The notes: generated by a model from the letters alone, not told the origin. Positions 24,201 to 60,800 are shown, numbered from the stretch's first letter. The stretch: DNA of 61,381 nt from Acanthaster planci (GCF_001949145.1 NW_019091401.1:1535996-1597376); one strand, 5' to 3'. Numbers and translations: made by a program.

Positions 24201-25754
24201 GTGCAATGTTTTGCGGTTAATTTAGATGTTGATATTCCAACGGTTTTTGTGTCGTGTTTCACGTGTCAGGTACATGCATAACTGACTTTATTTTAAAAAA
24301 CGAAGCAATTCGGTTCCAGTTGCCGATTTACGGCACTGTTGAAAAAACGAATCACCTGCGCCATCTGCTATTAGAAAGGTTGAACATCTGTTGCCAAAAC
24401 CTGAATATGAACAACATATACACAATGGCACACACCATGCATGGCTTAAAAGCCATATATTATGCAATTTGAAGAGCAAAACTTAATTTTGAGTGGTCTT
24501 TTTCACCGTAGACAATAGAAACAGGTAATACAATTTGATCAATATTGTGGTTTTTGCTTTTGCAATGAAACAGGTAACATGTTGCATTTATTCACCACTC
24601 TTGGAAATTACAGAATGTGTTCTGAACTTACCAAGTCATATGTCAGATGTGACAGGGACACGAAAAAAAATGGACCCCTAATTTATAGAATGACCCTAAA
24701 GGAAAGGTATCGAACTTCACGAGGTTGTTTGAAGCCCTTTTCCATAAAAAAATAAAGAAAACTCAACCACATGGGTTTTCCCACTTCAAGAACTTTAACG
24801 TTTATACAAACCTAAGAGATAACCATGTGTAAACTCTCGTAACACACTTTTGGCTCTTTTAATTATGCCAACTTACCCTTCCATCACAACTATTTGTGCA
24901 ACCAAATTTTATACATTTCTTGGTGAAGGATGTCAGATATGGGGAAGTTTATTCATCTTATATCTTTAAAATGCTGAAATTCTTGAGCATTTTGCCCATC
25001 CACACTACAGACAATCAGCAGCATGTACCCGCAATAATTGTTAGTTGTGTGATAGCTTGATCAATCGCACCACAGCTCCTATCTTTTCCTTCTGTTTTCC
25101 TGTCACCCTCCAATTTGCTTCCATTCCAATGACCAATCATAGCTCAGCTTTCATTTGGATGGGGTCGGGAAAACAAAAAAGTTAAACCAACGGTCGAAGG
25201 GGGTATTCATTTTCATCTCACGTTGTCCTTTCCTTTTCCTTTCTCCCCCGTTCGTTTTCAGGGACAAAGCGACCCCCCCCCCCGACGCCCATCAACTAAA
25301 GAAATTACAAAATCATATAGGCTTAATATATTCTGCAGCCGTCAGAAATTGATTAATACCTTACATACTATTTTGGGTTTTTTTTCTACATAGAAACATT
25401 TCTTCATGTAACTTCATAATAAAGTAGTACTGAAATGCACACCCATTTTGTTTCAAATGTGTTCAAAAATGTTTGTGTTGCAGTCTACATTGCGTAATGG
25501 TGTATGTCAGATGGATTTCCATTGAAGGCCACACGGAGGAAAAGCTTGAAAGAGCAAACAAGACCGACTCGAGGCAGTCTGGGGAAAACCTTTTCCTACG
25601 TGTGACGAATATCCTAGTAAGTTTTGATTTTTTACAAAGAAACCAGAACGAAGACATTTGTTTGATAGTAAATCTTACCTCCAACTCCGGAGACTTGAGA
25701 CACCACGGAAAGAGACAGAATGGCGCCCAAAACGACACTGCAGAGTACATCCAT
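116..25754 (-). CDS. Secreted EGF/CUB protein, fibropellin-like, 5' part (eight exons, continues off left edge)
   Basis: Gene-level entry; the exons are listed separately. The order is signal peptide, EGF, CUB, then four EGF repeats, with a phase-1 donor at the last visible exon, so more repeats should follow outside the window. Such proteins are secreted and form extracellular matrix or ligand-binding modules. An EGF-CUB-EGF array is the layout of sea urchin fibropellins, which end in an avidin-like domain that is not visible here. Each exon has a consensus acceptor and donor. Phases run 1, 1, 0, 1, 1, 1, 1, 1 at successive donors with no internal stop. The CUB domain is split by one phase-0 intron. 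Introns range from 278 bp to about 12 kb. It could instead be a Notch- or uromodulin-like EGF protein; only the missing 3' part would settle the family. Confidence 0.85.
230..2653. other. Intron 7 of the EGF/CUB gene
   Basis: AT-rich noncoding sequence. The only structure I can support is the palindromic SINE at 1463-1752. No RNA gene or extra EGF exon is visible. Confidence 0.7.
1463..1752. mobile_element. Palindromic tRNA-derived SINE (two copies head to head)
   Basis: Arms at 1510-1549 and 1583-1622 are 40 bp each and reverse complementary with one mismatch. Read on the minus strand, 1550-1622 resembles a tRNA-Ser/Leu head, with an A-box-like TGGTCGAGTGG and a B-box-like GGTTTGAGTCCC. A second sense B box (GGTTCGAGTCCC) follows at about 1642. 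The tails also mirror each other: TTTTTTTTGCCCTGCCTGA near 1477 and its complement near 1712. It is therefore a fold-back of two SINE halves rather than a working tRNA gene. Confidence 0.7.
2654..2767 (-). CDS. EGF/CUB gene exon 7: calcium-binding-type EGF domain
   Basis: A 114-nt phase 1-1 exon, acceptor TCTTGGTAG, donor TTG|GTATGT. It reads [16 protein letters not shown], then [14 protein letters not shown]. The six-cysteine EGF pattern is complete and the DINEC lead is of calcium-binding type. Confidence 0.88.
3055..3507. mobile_element. hAT-type MITE with 8-bp target duplication
   Basis: The ends are TAGGGCTGTGCC and, on the other strand, TAGGGCTGAGTC. They are flanked by identical AATGTCAA at 3047-3054 and 3508-3515. 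Internal sequence is AT-rich with ATATTCGAATA-like words and no ORF. The 8-bp duplication and these ends are characteristic of non-autonomous hAT elements. Confidence 0.8.
3673..3903. repeat. Tandem repeat, about 58 bp x 4
   Basis: Four degenerate copies begin near 3673, 3728, 3786 and 3846. Each carries TACGTTGGTAACCAGCCCTGC followed by AGTNNGGTAAATTTCTATAACTT-like sequence. It is intronic, with no coding content. Confidence 0.7.
5009..5044. repeat. 12-bp x 3 tandem repeat
   Basis: Three adjacent units of TGCATCCCAATG; the third has G for the first T. It is a small minisatellite in an intron. Confidence 0.7.
6313..6426 (-). CDS. EGF/CUB gene exon 6: calcium-binding-type EGF domain
   Basis: A 114-nt phase 1-1 exon, acceptor TACTTACAG, donor CAG|GTAGGT. 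It starts [15 protein letters not shown] and continues with VNGYQCQC and GYTGLNC. The IDEC lead and the D-x4-NGYxC segment fit calcium-binding EGF domains, which stiffen arrays of repeats. Confidence 0.9.
6427..7532. other. Intron 5 of the EGF/CUB gene
   Basis: About 1.1 kb of AT-rich intron. A GGTTCGAAACC word near 7233 resembles a Pol III B box but has no convincing A box. Nothing else is supportable. Confidence 0.6.
7533..7646 (-). CDS. EGF/CUB gene exon 5: EGF-like domain
   Basis: A 114-nt phase 1-1 exon with acceptor GCTTGGCAG and donor GTGAGTAA. It encodes [16 protein letters not shown], then [14 protein letters not shown]. All six EGF cysteines and the late Gly-Trp turn are present. 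It is the first EGF after CUB and is separated from exon 4 by only 278 bp. Confidence 0.88.
7925..8135 (-). CDS. EGF/CUB gene exon 4: C-terminal half of CUB domain
   Basis: A 211-nt exon from acceptor TCATGCAG to donor G|GTAGAATT, phase 0 to phase 1. It completes the CUB fold with a hydrophobic strand (QAWIVFITD), then the closing strand [10 protein letters not shown]. It contains no cysteine, so the usual second CUB disulfide (third and fourth cysteines) is missing. The reading frame joins exon 3 with no gap. Confidence 0.85.
8515..9093 (-). pseudogene. LINE retrotransposon relic with RT core deleted
   Basis: The upper half of this minus-strand stretch encodes the linker between endonuclease and reverse transcriptase ([20 protein letters not shown], then PLGES). 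The lower half encodes the end of the polyprotein in another frame ([20 protein letters not shown], then [18 protein letters not shown]), and [14 protein letters not shown] after a further frameshift. The whole RT palm is missing between them, so about 1 kb was deleted. The C-terminal wording resembles Rex1/Babar-type LINEs. It lies in an EGF/CUB intron and cannot move by itself. Confidence 0.7.
9333..9691. mobile_element. TTAA-flanked piggyBac-type MITE
   Basis: TTAA sits at 9329-9332 and 9692-9695. The element ends are CCCCTT and, at the other end, AAGGGG, so the termini read TTAACCCCTT and AAGGGGTTAA. The interior is more GC-rich than its surroundings and has no transposase. TTAA duplication is diagnostic of piggyBac-class insertion. 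One ambiguous base lies at 9537. Confidence 0.65.
10189..10210. repeat. 22-bp perfect palindrome
   Basis: AAAGTACTCAG is followed directly by its reverse complement, and another GAGTACTTT copy lies right after it. There is no gene context. Confidence 0.5.
10268..11418. mobile_element. Non-autonomous DNA element with ~100-bp terminal inverted repeats
   Basis: The left arm (10271-10380) and right arm (11316-11415) are inverted copies. Shared blocks include GGTAGG, TATTGGTAAT, AAATATGCAA, TAGACTAGG or TGGACTAGG, AGCAAA and GGCATTATGG. The roughly 0.9 kb interior has no transposase ORF I can recognise. I could not fix the target duplication, so the superfamily is unknown. Confidence 0.65.
12065..12213 (-). 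CDS. EGF/CUB gene exon 3: N-terminal half of CUB domain
   Basis: A 149-nt exon, entering in phase 1 and leaving in phase 0 at TTTCAG|GTAAAA. The protein starts [19 protein letters not shown] and has the CUB hallmarks: Cys-Gly at the start, the [10 protein letters not shown] loop, then the second cysteine in GDYCVYLI. It ends in the beta strand IRFNISSFQ. Family role: CUB domains bind protein or glycan partners in extracellular proteins. Confidence 0.87.
12214..13488. other. Intron 2 of the EGF/CUB gene
   Basis: About 1.3 kb of AT-rich sequence; I see no repeat, RNA or coding exon here. Confidence 0.55.
13489..13608 (-). CDS. EGF/CUB gene exon 2: first EGF-like domain
   Basis: A 120-nt exon between acceptor TTTCACAG and donor GTGAGC, phase 1 to phase 1. 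It encodes six cysteines with EGF spacing: C-x4-C-x4-C-x9-C-x1-C-x9-C, including CNSNPC, YVCLC and GTNC. It lacks the D-x-D/N-E lead of calcium-binding EGF domains. It is the N-terminal EGF directly before CUB. The intron before it (13609-25678) is about 12 kb and holds a gypsy retrotransposon. Confidence 0.85.
   Translation of the reverse strand, partial: NVTAIHVLQGYVERCPLEAMSVYVLMAKFMVPTASSHYR
14160..14335 (-). mobile_element. Degenerate tRNA-derived SINE, same family as 1463-1752
   Basis: On the minus strand it reads CGGTGGTTGAGTGGTTGTAAC near 14270-14300 (A-box side) and, further on, TGCAGACGTGTAG-like sequence and TTCGAGTCCTACCCGAGT (B box) near 14168. An ACATGTACATGT-rich insertion splits the tRNA-like head. 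The flanking CCGAGCCTTACC matches CCGAGCTTACC at about 1617. Confidence 0.55.
15261..15423 (-). repeat. 3' LTR of the gypsy element
   Basis: 163 bp with the same ends as the 5' LTR. Shared blocks include TTAGTGGAATGATAAGAAAT and GCATGGAGGATTTATTGCAT. Confidence 0.85.
15424..15445 (-). other. Polypurine tract of the gypsy element
   Basis: On the minus strand it is an A-rich then G-rich run (ten G) ending at the 3' LTR boundary, the expected plus-strand primer site for reverse transcription. Confidence 0.6.
15966..16981 (-). pseudogene. gypsy integrase, frameshifted
   Basis: The zinc-binding H-H-C-C part is seen in [20 protein letters not shown] with CRTC after it. The catalytic core appears in another frame with [11 protein letters not shown] and [11 protein letters not shown], giving two of the three acidic residues. 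The C-terminal piece, [20 protein letters not shown], is at 15966-16184. At least two frame changes break it. Confidence 0.72.
17123..18016 (-). pseudogene. gypsy reverse transcriptase-RNase H with RT core deleted
   Basis: The N-terminal RT lead ([20 protein letters not shown]) runs directly into [18 protein letters not shown], the catalytic Asp-Asp motif and what follows. The fingers and most of the palm, about 110 residues in relatives, are absent, with no frame change. After a frameshift near 17800 come [18 protein letters not shown] and RNase H ([19 protein letters not shown], then [20 protein letters not shown]). It cannot be catalytic. Confidence 0.75.
18148..18600 (-). pseudogene. gypsy aspartic protease region
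   Basis: [15 protein letters not shown] carries the aspartic-protease D-T-G-A active-site motif, and the domain goes on to [10 protein letters not shown] and FFVVDVPGP. The segment is open for about 150 codons, so this is one of the better preserved parts of the element. Confidence 0.7.
18600..19399 (-). pseudogene. gypsy gag, broken
   Basis: It starts at the ATG at 19397-19399 with [20 protein letters not shown]. The capsid-like stretch [20 protein letters not shown] follows. The frame stops near 19091 and continues in another frame ([20 protein letters not shown]). A CGNC remnant near 18770 may be what is left of a zinc knuckle. Gag packages the element's RNA in particles. At least one frameshift is visible. 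Confidence 0.65.
20498..20646 (-). repeat. 5' LTR of the gypsy element
   Basis: Plus-strand ends TGTTGTGTTAG and ATTACTACA. About 149 bp, highly similar to 15261-15423; the other copy is 14 bp longer, mostly because of a GGCTAGGCTA insertion. Confidence 0.85.
21655..21790. repeat. Imperfect tandem repeat, about 60 bp x 2+
   Basis: Two copies share GAGTCGTGAATTTTGGTCG or CAAGTCGTGAATTTTGGTCG followed by an AATATTGAC word. A partial third copy (GAGTCATGAATATTGACGTC) precedes them. Confidence 0.5.
21871..21957 (-). repeat. Two tandem hairpins separated by splice-donor-like words
   Basis: Hairpin 1: ACCATTGATCT (21881-21891) pairs with AGATCAATGGT (21904-21914). Hairpin 2: ACCACAGACAT (21919-21929) pairs with ATGTCTGTGGT (21939-21949). 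On the minus strand the three boundaries read GGTAAGTAC, GGTGAGTAC and GGTGAGTAC, all close to perfect 5' splice sites. Confidence 0.55.
22694..23435. mobile_element. Inverted-repeat element with repeated internal motif
   Basis: The ends at 22694-22727 and 23402-23435 are 34-bp inverted repeats (ATGGAGGACGAAAAGT then GCCATCTGC) with two mismatches. The same AAGTGGCCATCTGCTTTT word recurs inside at about 22909 and 23034 in direct orientation. No transposase is present. Confidence 0.6.
25679..25754 (-). CDS. EGF/CUB gene exon 1: start codon and signal peptide
   Basis: The ATG on the minus strand at 25752-25754 opens a 25-residue stretch: MDVLCS, then a hydrophobic core ([12 protein letters not shown]), then SQVSGVG. 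This is a typical secretory signal peptide. The reading ends at a strong donor, GGAG|GTAAGATT, in phase 1. The single leftover G joins the AA of exon 2 to give GAA (Glu), the residue just before the first cysteine of the first EGF. An overlapping ATG at 25748-25750 in another frame gives no signal peptide and was not used. The 5' UTR and promoter must lie at higher coordinates; I see no clear TATA box. Confidence 0.8.
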
Positions 25755-28059
25755 GTTAATGAGGAAAGAAATCCCGTCGGGAAATGGAAGAATAAAATAT
25801 TGCAATTCTTCTAATGCTCGAACCTAACCGCACGATTTTAGCCGTTTAACACCCGTTGTGCGCAAGTCAAGCAGCACTGTTCAGCTGTTGCCAAGCCAAT
25901 TCAGCAACCCACGCTACATAATTTTGGGTCTGTCTTTGCCTGATATCAGAAAACAATTTTTCACCGTTCCTCTCTGACTTCCAATGTCACTGCATCGACA
26001 TCAATCCATGTTCTTGTGAGATGTTATTTCCAACGAAATATATTCCCCGTCACTTCTTACAATCGTTTTTTCTCCGTCAAACGTAGAATCTCCGCCACAC
26101 GAGCAGATAAAAATCCCTCCTGGAAAAATAATACCCACAAAATATGCAGGTGCAATCGCCTGTCAGTTGCTCGCCAGACGGCTAGCGTCATTGCTTCCAG
26201 GAGCTTTAACTGAACCTGACCAATCAGAATGCCCGTTAACGACGAGCTATTGATTCCCCGCCTGTTGTTATGCTAATTGCGACAGAAAACCACTCAGGCG
26301 AAAAAAAGCATTGCTAGCTTAGGACGTTAGGTTATGGGCAATGTGTGTGTACACATGCCATCTATCTGTTGTGAAACGATAGCTTTCGGGCCCATGCAGT
26401 CATAACCCGAAACTTGTGAACTCTAACAGAACACCGTGCCCTTGCTCTACAATCTAATGATTAGGTTTCATTGCTGAGGTTAATTGTAAGTTGACAAGCA
26501 CGAAGATGGAACCTGCACTTAAACAGGGTTACTCTCCCATTTTGCGAATTCAGGACGTGTCTATAGTGTCGGGCTTGTGAACACTGATACCAATAAATAA
26601 AAGTGAAGCCTAAAACTCGAAACAACGGGAAAACATATTTCCTCATTCATCATTTTTATTGTAAACATGCAAGGAACACGTGTATGTAGGCCCTAACGAA
26701 GACGTATCTTTGGAGAATACAAAACAACCGTAAGACAAACAGAATGCCAAAACCTTCAACGTTCATGGTTACAACATAAATCGTTAATAGGCGTGAATTT
26801 AATCAGACCTTCGAACATAATAAATTTCATCTTATTTTCAAGTATGCGCAATGTGTGCTGCACACCACCTTCACATAATTTATTATGCATGTTCATCTAG
26901 TGATTATGCTCGCGAGATAAACTGATCCAGTCACAATGGGTGTTGACCGAGTAGTTCCAGATGAATGAGCGATTCCCTTTAGACGAATTACATCATTAAA
27001 TGGTGTGCGTGAATAATGGCGTAGGCCAACTGCAGCCGAACCTTTCCAAACACACCAGTGAGAGCTCGATCCAATTTAGGAAAGAATTTTATGCCGAAAA
27101 ATGGCCACGATGGTTTTTCCTGTATCATGACCATTCCAAATTTGAATCGCGATTACACGGAAGTATCAACGTGTGTGTACAAATTTAACGTTGTACAGAA
27201 CGCTCATCCTTCTTTCTGTTTTATATGTGACTATGCATCCGAATATCTTGTCTAGAGCTAGGTCTAGGTCTAGGTCTTCACTCCATTAAAAATGCGTGGA
27301 GACACGTAGACAACAGATCTAGCCGTAGCTCTGGAAGCCCGTTTCGGACACGGCCTAAGCAATGCACATGGAGTAAGAGAGCTACAGGTTTCCGCGTGCA
27401 GTTGCTTAGCAACGGAAAGAGATGACGAACCTGTCGCTTCGAGGGCGCCCTCTTGATACATGTCATTATGAGGGAAGAGTAAACTTTCGCTCGTTGCCGC
27501 CCGGCCCTCGACTTTTTTTAGGTAGTGGGTGAGGGGCAGTTATCATGGGCATGGTTAAATGTACGCTTGGTCAATTGCAATTAGAAAAGAACGTTCGACC
27601 TAGGACATAGGCGAGAAAGCAAGGGGAAGTCTTAGAGAGGCCTGGCAAGGCATGAATAGAGAGGAAAACTCGCAAACAAATTTGAGAAAGGGAGGAGAGG
27701 ATTGAGGGGAAGAATAAGCCAAAAAAATGCACGGAATGCAAAAGGAGGAATAGTGCATTAGAATATGTTTAAAAAACTAGAAATAAAAGACATGTGATAT
27801 TGGTGAAAAGGGAATCAGCAACCTAACCATACAAATTTGATATTCATATATGTAACGTTAAAAAGACTAAAATGTGATCCACGGCATATTGCTTAACACT
27901 TCCGAATACAAGTCTCCATAGGGTTTGCATTCCTTTCTTCGTGTCGGGCATGTGATTCACACAATAGATTTTAAGGATCAAATTCAAACAAGGTGGCTCA
28001 CGATGGGTATTCAGTTGTATAAACTCCTGCTGGAAGGGGTCAGCTTTTTTTTTTCATGT
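25755..28059. other. Upstream region of the EGF/CUB gene
   Basis: This must contain the 5' UTR and promoter of the minus-strand EGF/CUB gene. I cannot place a TATA box or initiator with confidence and see no coding sequence. Confidence 0.4.
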
Positions 28060-29450
28060 GATAAGCATTGCGGAAAGGAATTGAACAGTTGGAGGAGCTC
28101 CTGCATTGCACTATGATGACTGATTCTGACGAAGGCGAGACCAGGTCGCTTCAATCAAGCCAAATTAAGCCAGTTCTCACCGAGATTTCGATTCTCGATT
28201 GCAGGTTCATGCCGACGAGGGTAAACAGAAGTTGTCAGCTTCTGTATATACCATGCAATACATGCTGACATCCCTGGTGAAAAACCTTCCTGCCACACGT
28301 GCGAAGCAAGCTGGCTGGCCTCTCGGTCAAGGGCTCACCTCATTTTGAAGTTTCAGCCCGACGACTTCCAGGAAGCATTGTCTTGCCGAGCGGCCCTTGC
28401 CTTTGACCCAGCTCAGTCCGAGTGTTTGACCTGACCAGTGTTTTAGGTATACTGAAGCTGGAGCAAGTGCATGCTGATTTTGATGTTCCAAGCGAGACAT
28501 TTACACAGACATTGAAGCCAAAGGCCTGAGATTTTCGGCAATTAAGCCGAAAGGATGATAAAAGCCGTAAGTTTACCCGTCCGAAAAAGAGACATATGAA
28601 AAGATTGCTGAGCAATATCCTACGCCGTGAAATGCAGTGGCCGTCACGGCACCCAGAATAGACAATGAACTGAGGGGAACAATCCCTGCTTCAACCAGAT
28701 CCAAAGATGTGATCTTCCAGGAAAGTCAGAAACATGTTGTCAAAGGGTTGCTCCCTTATTACAATATACATGTACTTACTGAATTGTGTATTAAACGCAA
28801 GTAAGTCGGGCCAACCTGTAAATGTCGCCAAGGTCAAAGAACTTGCCTTAGATGGCATAACCCTTGCAGGGAATGCCTCTTATGAACTAAGCATGAAACG
28901 AAGAGAGAAACTGAAACAGGTTCTCAATCCCATGTAACGAGGTCTATGCACCCGCAAACTCCCGTCTCCGATATTTTTTCGGAAAAGACCTTAAGAATAC
29001 CATGAAACAGGTAGCGGAAACCTACAAGGCCGGTATTACTGACCCTAGAGGAGAGAGGAAACCCACCAAATCATCTACTCTAAACTAGGCCTGTACCGGG
29101 AAAAAACGGACATGTAAAATCAGATCTGTTCCATCTCCATCGGCACGTGCCAGGAAACTTAAAGCCAGGCTTAATTAAAAGACATTAAGACAATAAAACA
29201 ATAATCAATTCAGATCGATGGATTCTGAACACTGTTTCAGGGTGTCAAAATATATTTTGTGAGTTGTTCTGTTCAGTTCTCTGAACCTCCTCAGAAAAAT
29301 TTCTCTGAACAAGGATCCTTAACGATTAACACCGAGATTAGTGAGCTTCGGCTCAAAGGAGCAATCGGAGAAAGCCCTCCGGCAAAGTGCCGTTTTCTAT
29401 CCAACATTCCTGATATGAATAATGTAGTACAAGTCGAAAGGGGTTCCCGA
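28060..29450 (+). pseudogene. DIRS-like retroelement relic: gag-like region and start of RT
   Basis: A plus-strand frame near 28585 reads EKETYEKIAEQYPTP, a TGA stop, then APRIDNELRGTIPASTRSKD and KHVVKGLLPYY. This continues at 28734-28937 with KELALDGITLAGNASYELSM, KRREKLKQVLNP. Then comes DILFGKDLKNTMKQVAETYK in a shifted frame. At 29259 an RT lead follows: VQFSEPPQKNFSEQG, TEISELRLKGAIGES. This order is seen in DIRS/Ngaro-type gag-like proteins and RT leaders of marine invertebrates. Stops and frameshifts occur throughout and the RT palm is absent. Assignment is by remembered family pattern. Confidence 0.55.
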
Positions 29451-32400
29451 CCTTTCACGGTTATGCACGAATGCGCATGAATGGCCTTGGCGGCAAGAAG
29501 TGTGAAGGTGCCATTGAAAAAGTACAGGGATGCGACTTCGATGATCCTTTTTCTCTCAGGTTTTCTGGCTTTCCGTCATAAAACTCCATTAAATCGTTTT
29601 AGCTGTTTAGTTTCTAATCTAAGTGGGATTTTTAGTGCTCTGTTAAAAGACTTTATAATCATTATTTTTTCTGTAGGCCTACGCACAAGATCGCCATTTC
29701 TTAGTATGGCCCCCTTCACTGTAAGAATATATAAATTACATTGTTGGTGTTCTTAGAGCCCACCTGAAAAATTGACCCCGATGGCGCGCCAGATTGAACC
29801 CTTGGTCAGGAAAAATAACGTGCAAAGATTTTAGAATTTGTAATTTTTGGTTCAGTTTCTTAAAAGTTAAACTCGGAAAAGGGGCTTTGGAAAATATTTG
29901 CTAGTATATGAATTTATAGAAACGGAATTTCACCTGACCTAAAAGAGAAATATCCTGCCAAAAACTGACCCATCACTTCCGAAAATCTAAAATACATGAA
30001 GAAAAGTGCAATGCGGCAGTCTCGTACACAGATGAATATTCACGGTTTGAAATTTTATGGTTGTCCGTCAGTAAAAATAGAAAAAAAGAACAAAATATTT
30101 CACACAGTCTTAAAATAAGAAGTAAACTTAAAGCAATATTCTACTTCAATTACGAAAGACTCTAATCTTTTATCTAACCTTGGCTGACAACAACTGCGTA
30201 ATGTCAACTCAACGGAATCTGGAACACATCGACTTTAAGTATGTAAATATTTGCAACGTTCTACAATCTCGTTTTCACGTAAGCACGGGCAGTGAAAACA
30301 AACGTACGCGAACATGGAGACCTACTGTAGGTACGATATCCACGGAAGAGAAAGGTCGTTAATAAAATTCTTTTTTTACCCATCTCCAGGTGACTTTTCC
30401 TAAATATTACTTGAGGAAGACAAAGGTAAAATTCCAACATGGGCGTTTCATGGGGTGGTTTCAATTAAGAACTATTCTTCCCAAAATCATCGAATGTGAT
30501 AGGACGGCCCAACGTATAATCCCCACAGGAGGACCGCTCGCGGGTTCCGGAAGCTCGCCGCGTGACCTTTTACTTTCAGGCTCTACGGAGTACCGAAGTG
30601 TGGTGTGTTCAGGGAAGCTAACCGAACGCACCCAGTGTGTTTGTATGACGGGCTGGGAGTATATTACAGCGCTCCTTGCAACTGAGAGAATGAATTGGGG
30701 ATACAGTGATCGGCATTTTAGTGTATTTTTATGTATATTTATTACGTTTTATAACAATTTATTACTCTGAGGACTTTTCACTGTAAAGTTAGAGTGCACT
30801 GCATTTTCCCAAACAGTTGGCTGTGACTGAGATTGTTATCAGTACTACTGCCTAGTCACTAGCCTGGGAAAGGAGATAATCATATTACTTTTGAACAAAA
30901 GGCTATGATGACTTCAATGTAGAACATACATGATAGAATAGTACTTTGTGTTGTTTTTGTAGTGCTGCCTCACGTGTGGACTCAAGACTCCACGGGATGT
31001 TGCCAAGGCCATGCTATTCCCTTTAAGACCTGTTCAACTGTTTAGTTAACGGATTGAAGTTCACTGTTTTTATCTCAGCTGCTGGTTGCATGTATACTGT
31101 GCGTACTAGCACAGCTGTACAGTATTGTGGAAGACAACAAGCAACTGGTCAAGTTATTCACTTACTGAGAAAGTCAGTATCCATATAGATGTAATTGATT
31201 TATTTTGGCATCAAAATGATCACTATTCTATGACTGTACCAACATGCACAGGGTCAAGTTAGTGGATGTGAAGATTATGGAATTACATATGTTCATATCC
31301 ATTGTTCTACCAGCGGTGACAATGACACGTAATGTATTAAAAGTTAGTCTCTGCAGTGCAGCTTATGACTTTATCATCTCCTTTTATTCATTACAGGGTC
31401 GAGTATTCATTTTTTCATGTGCCCTGTGTCGATTGCCATGCTGACAGACATGGGGTACAACAATATGAAAATAAACCTTGACCTCATAGGGTAATTCGCA
31501 CAAAACAGAATTTTTAAAAATAATGTTTCTATTTAAGATGTGTTATCTGTACTTTTGGGGTGTGGCACCTCAAAAATAGATTTTTTAAAAAATTGAATTG
31601 ATGTTTTTCTAGGATCACATTTTGTATGAGCTTTCCAGTGAGACAGTACTCAAAAAAAGTGGTCCTTGATAATCAAATACTGAATCAAATGATCAAGTTT
31701 TTCAGTTACCGCTTCTAATTCAAATCAGAAGGCAGATGGGAACAAGTGTGTACATGCTTTTCACAACAGTAGTTTATGAATAATAACCTCAACAATACTA
31801 CATGGCACTTAATGTACTGTGTTAAGGCCTGAAATTACAACCAATAAACTTTATTTGTTAAAAGTCATCGTATCATTTCAAAATCAAAATTTGCTCGGAA
31901 AGAAAAATTAATGAATAGTTTGCAAAAGCATGGACACTACAGTTTCAAAGGAACTTCGGCATCAATTAAAAGTAACACATCTTTACCACTAATTTTATCC
32001 CAAGAGATTAAACAATGGTAACAAACTCGTTTGTTTACTGCACAACTGCATGCGTCATTCAGTATTTAAAAAAATTCAATTTATGCTGTTCCAATAAGGC
32101 AACAATTTAAAGATTCCTATCCCCAAACCAATCTAAATATAACACAAAACTCTACGTTCAATCCAGCAAGTTATTCTGTAATATAAAACGCATCTCACAG
32201 GTAATGAATAATCTATACCAACAAAGAAAAAATGGACACTGTTGTAAATCACTGAAGCATAAACGAAACAATCTAAATTTTAATAAAGACTTGTTAACAA
32301 GATAAGTAATGTTATTGAGCTGTTTTGAGAAAAAAAATCACGGTACTAAATTGATCAAACTTGGACGAATATTAATATACAGACCATGTGCCTTGTAAAA

Positions 32401-32750
32401 TGCTATGTTAACAGGCTTAAACTGCAAAGCAACCCAAGCATTGAACTATTTTCTGCACATCAATATTCTTACATTAAACATATTATAACATTGTATGCCA
32501 TTCATATTTTAAGAGATGCACATGCAGTGCAGCAGAGAAACACGGAATGTTTGCATCTTGTGCCCACAATATCCAATTTTGAAAATATGTTAAACTTTGA
32601 AGGATGTGAACTCCAGGGACTTTAGTTCAAATTAATGAAACAAAAACCGTCCACATCTTAAATGGCATGTTATAATAATTATAAATAGACAACAAAGGCA
32701 TATGTACATAGAAATGCCCTTCAAATAGTCGGCTTGCTGAATTGCCATCT
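29451..32750. other. Intergenic stretch and probable TVP23 3' UTR
   Basis: AT-rich. The part near 31850-32750 is probably 3' UTR of TVP23. ORFs at 30180-30770 show no family signal. I see no RNA gene or clear repeat. Confidence 0.45.
31850..31855 (-). promoter_or_regulatory. TVP23: Candidate TVP23 polyadenylation signal
   Basis: TTTATT on the plus strand is AATAAA on the minus strand, about 0.9 kb beyond the TVP23 stop. It is the first canonical hexamer I find downstream; an ATTAAA variant lies nearer 32280. The assignment is by position only. Confidence 0.3.
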
Positions 32751-60390
<27,640 letters not shown>

Positions 60391-60800
60391 GGTTTAACGA
60401 TTGTGAGGTGGTGGGCGAAGCTGCGAAGTACATGTATACGTGAACAAGTGAGTCGACTAGACCAGTGATGAGTACGAGTGCCGCGCCGACACCGTTTACA
60501 TTCGCGTTGTGAAGTCGTGTCTATCCATAGAATCGCGTAGGCGCGAATATACATATACATGTATCCCCCCCCATGTGTATTCGTGTAATCTCGCCATGAT
60601 TTTCGCTCGCCGCACAGTCTGGATACCAGACCCGATGAAGGAATCACCAACCTGAAGTTAGCCGCGCCATCTAGGCCCGATTTTCCAGCCTCGAACTCAG
60701 CCTCCAGCTCAGCCGCATTTTGGCATACAAGAACGGGAGGTCCAGATTTCTTCAAGTTTATACCGCCGACCGCGGCCGTCAATGGCTGGCCTTGATTTGT
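60391..60800 (-). promoter_or_regulatory. TVP23: Probable TVP23 promoter and 5' UTR region
   Basis: The region above the TVP23 start codon is richer in CpG (CGCGCC, GCGCG, CCGCGG, GCGGCTAAC) than the introns. No TATA box is evident at a fixed distance, so a broad CpG-type promoter is likely. A minus-strand ORF (60384-60803) also occupies it, but its start lies in a repeat. Confidence 0.4.

Larger units (their letters stand above)
13609..25678. other. Intron 1 of the EGF/CUB gene, 12 kb
   Basis: Holds the SINE relic, the gypsy element and the hairpin and inverted-repeat elements listed separately. Positions 20647-21650 and 23436-25678 contain no gene, RNA or repeat I can support. Confidence 0.6.

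Noticed and set aside
30180-30770. Possible host gene (126-codon ORF)
   Set aside because: Composition and lack of family signal or splice context suggest a chance ORF.
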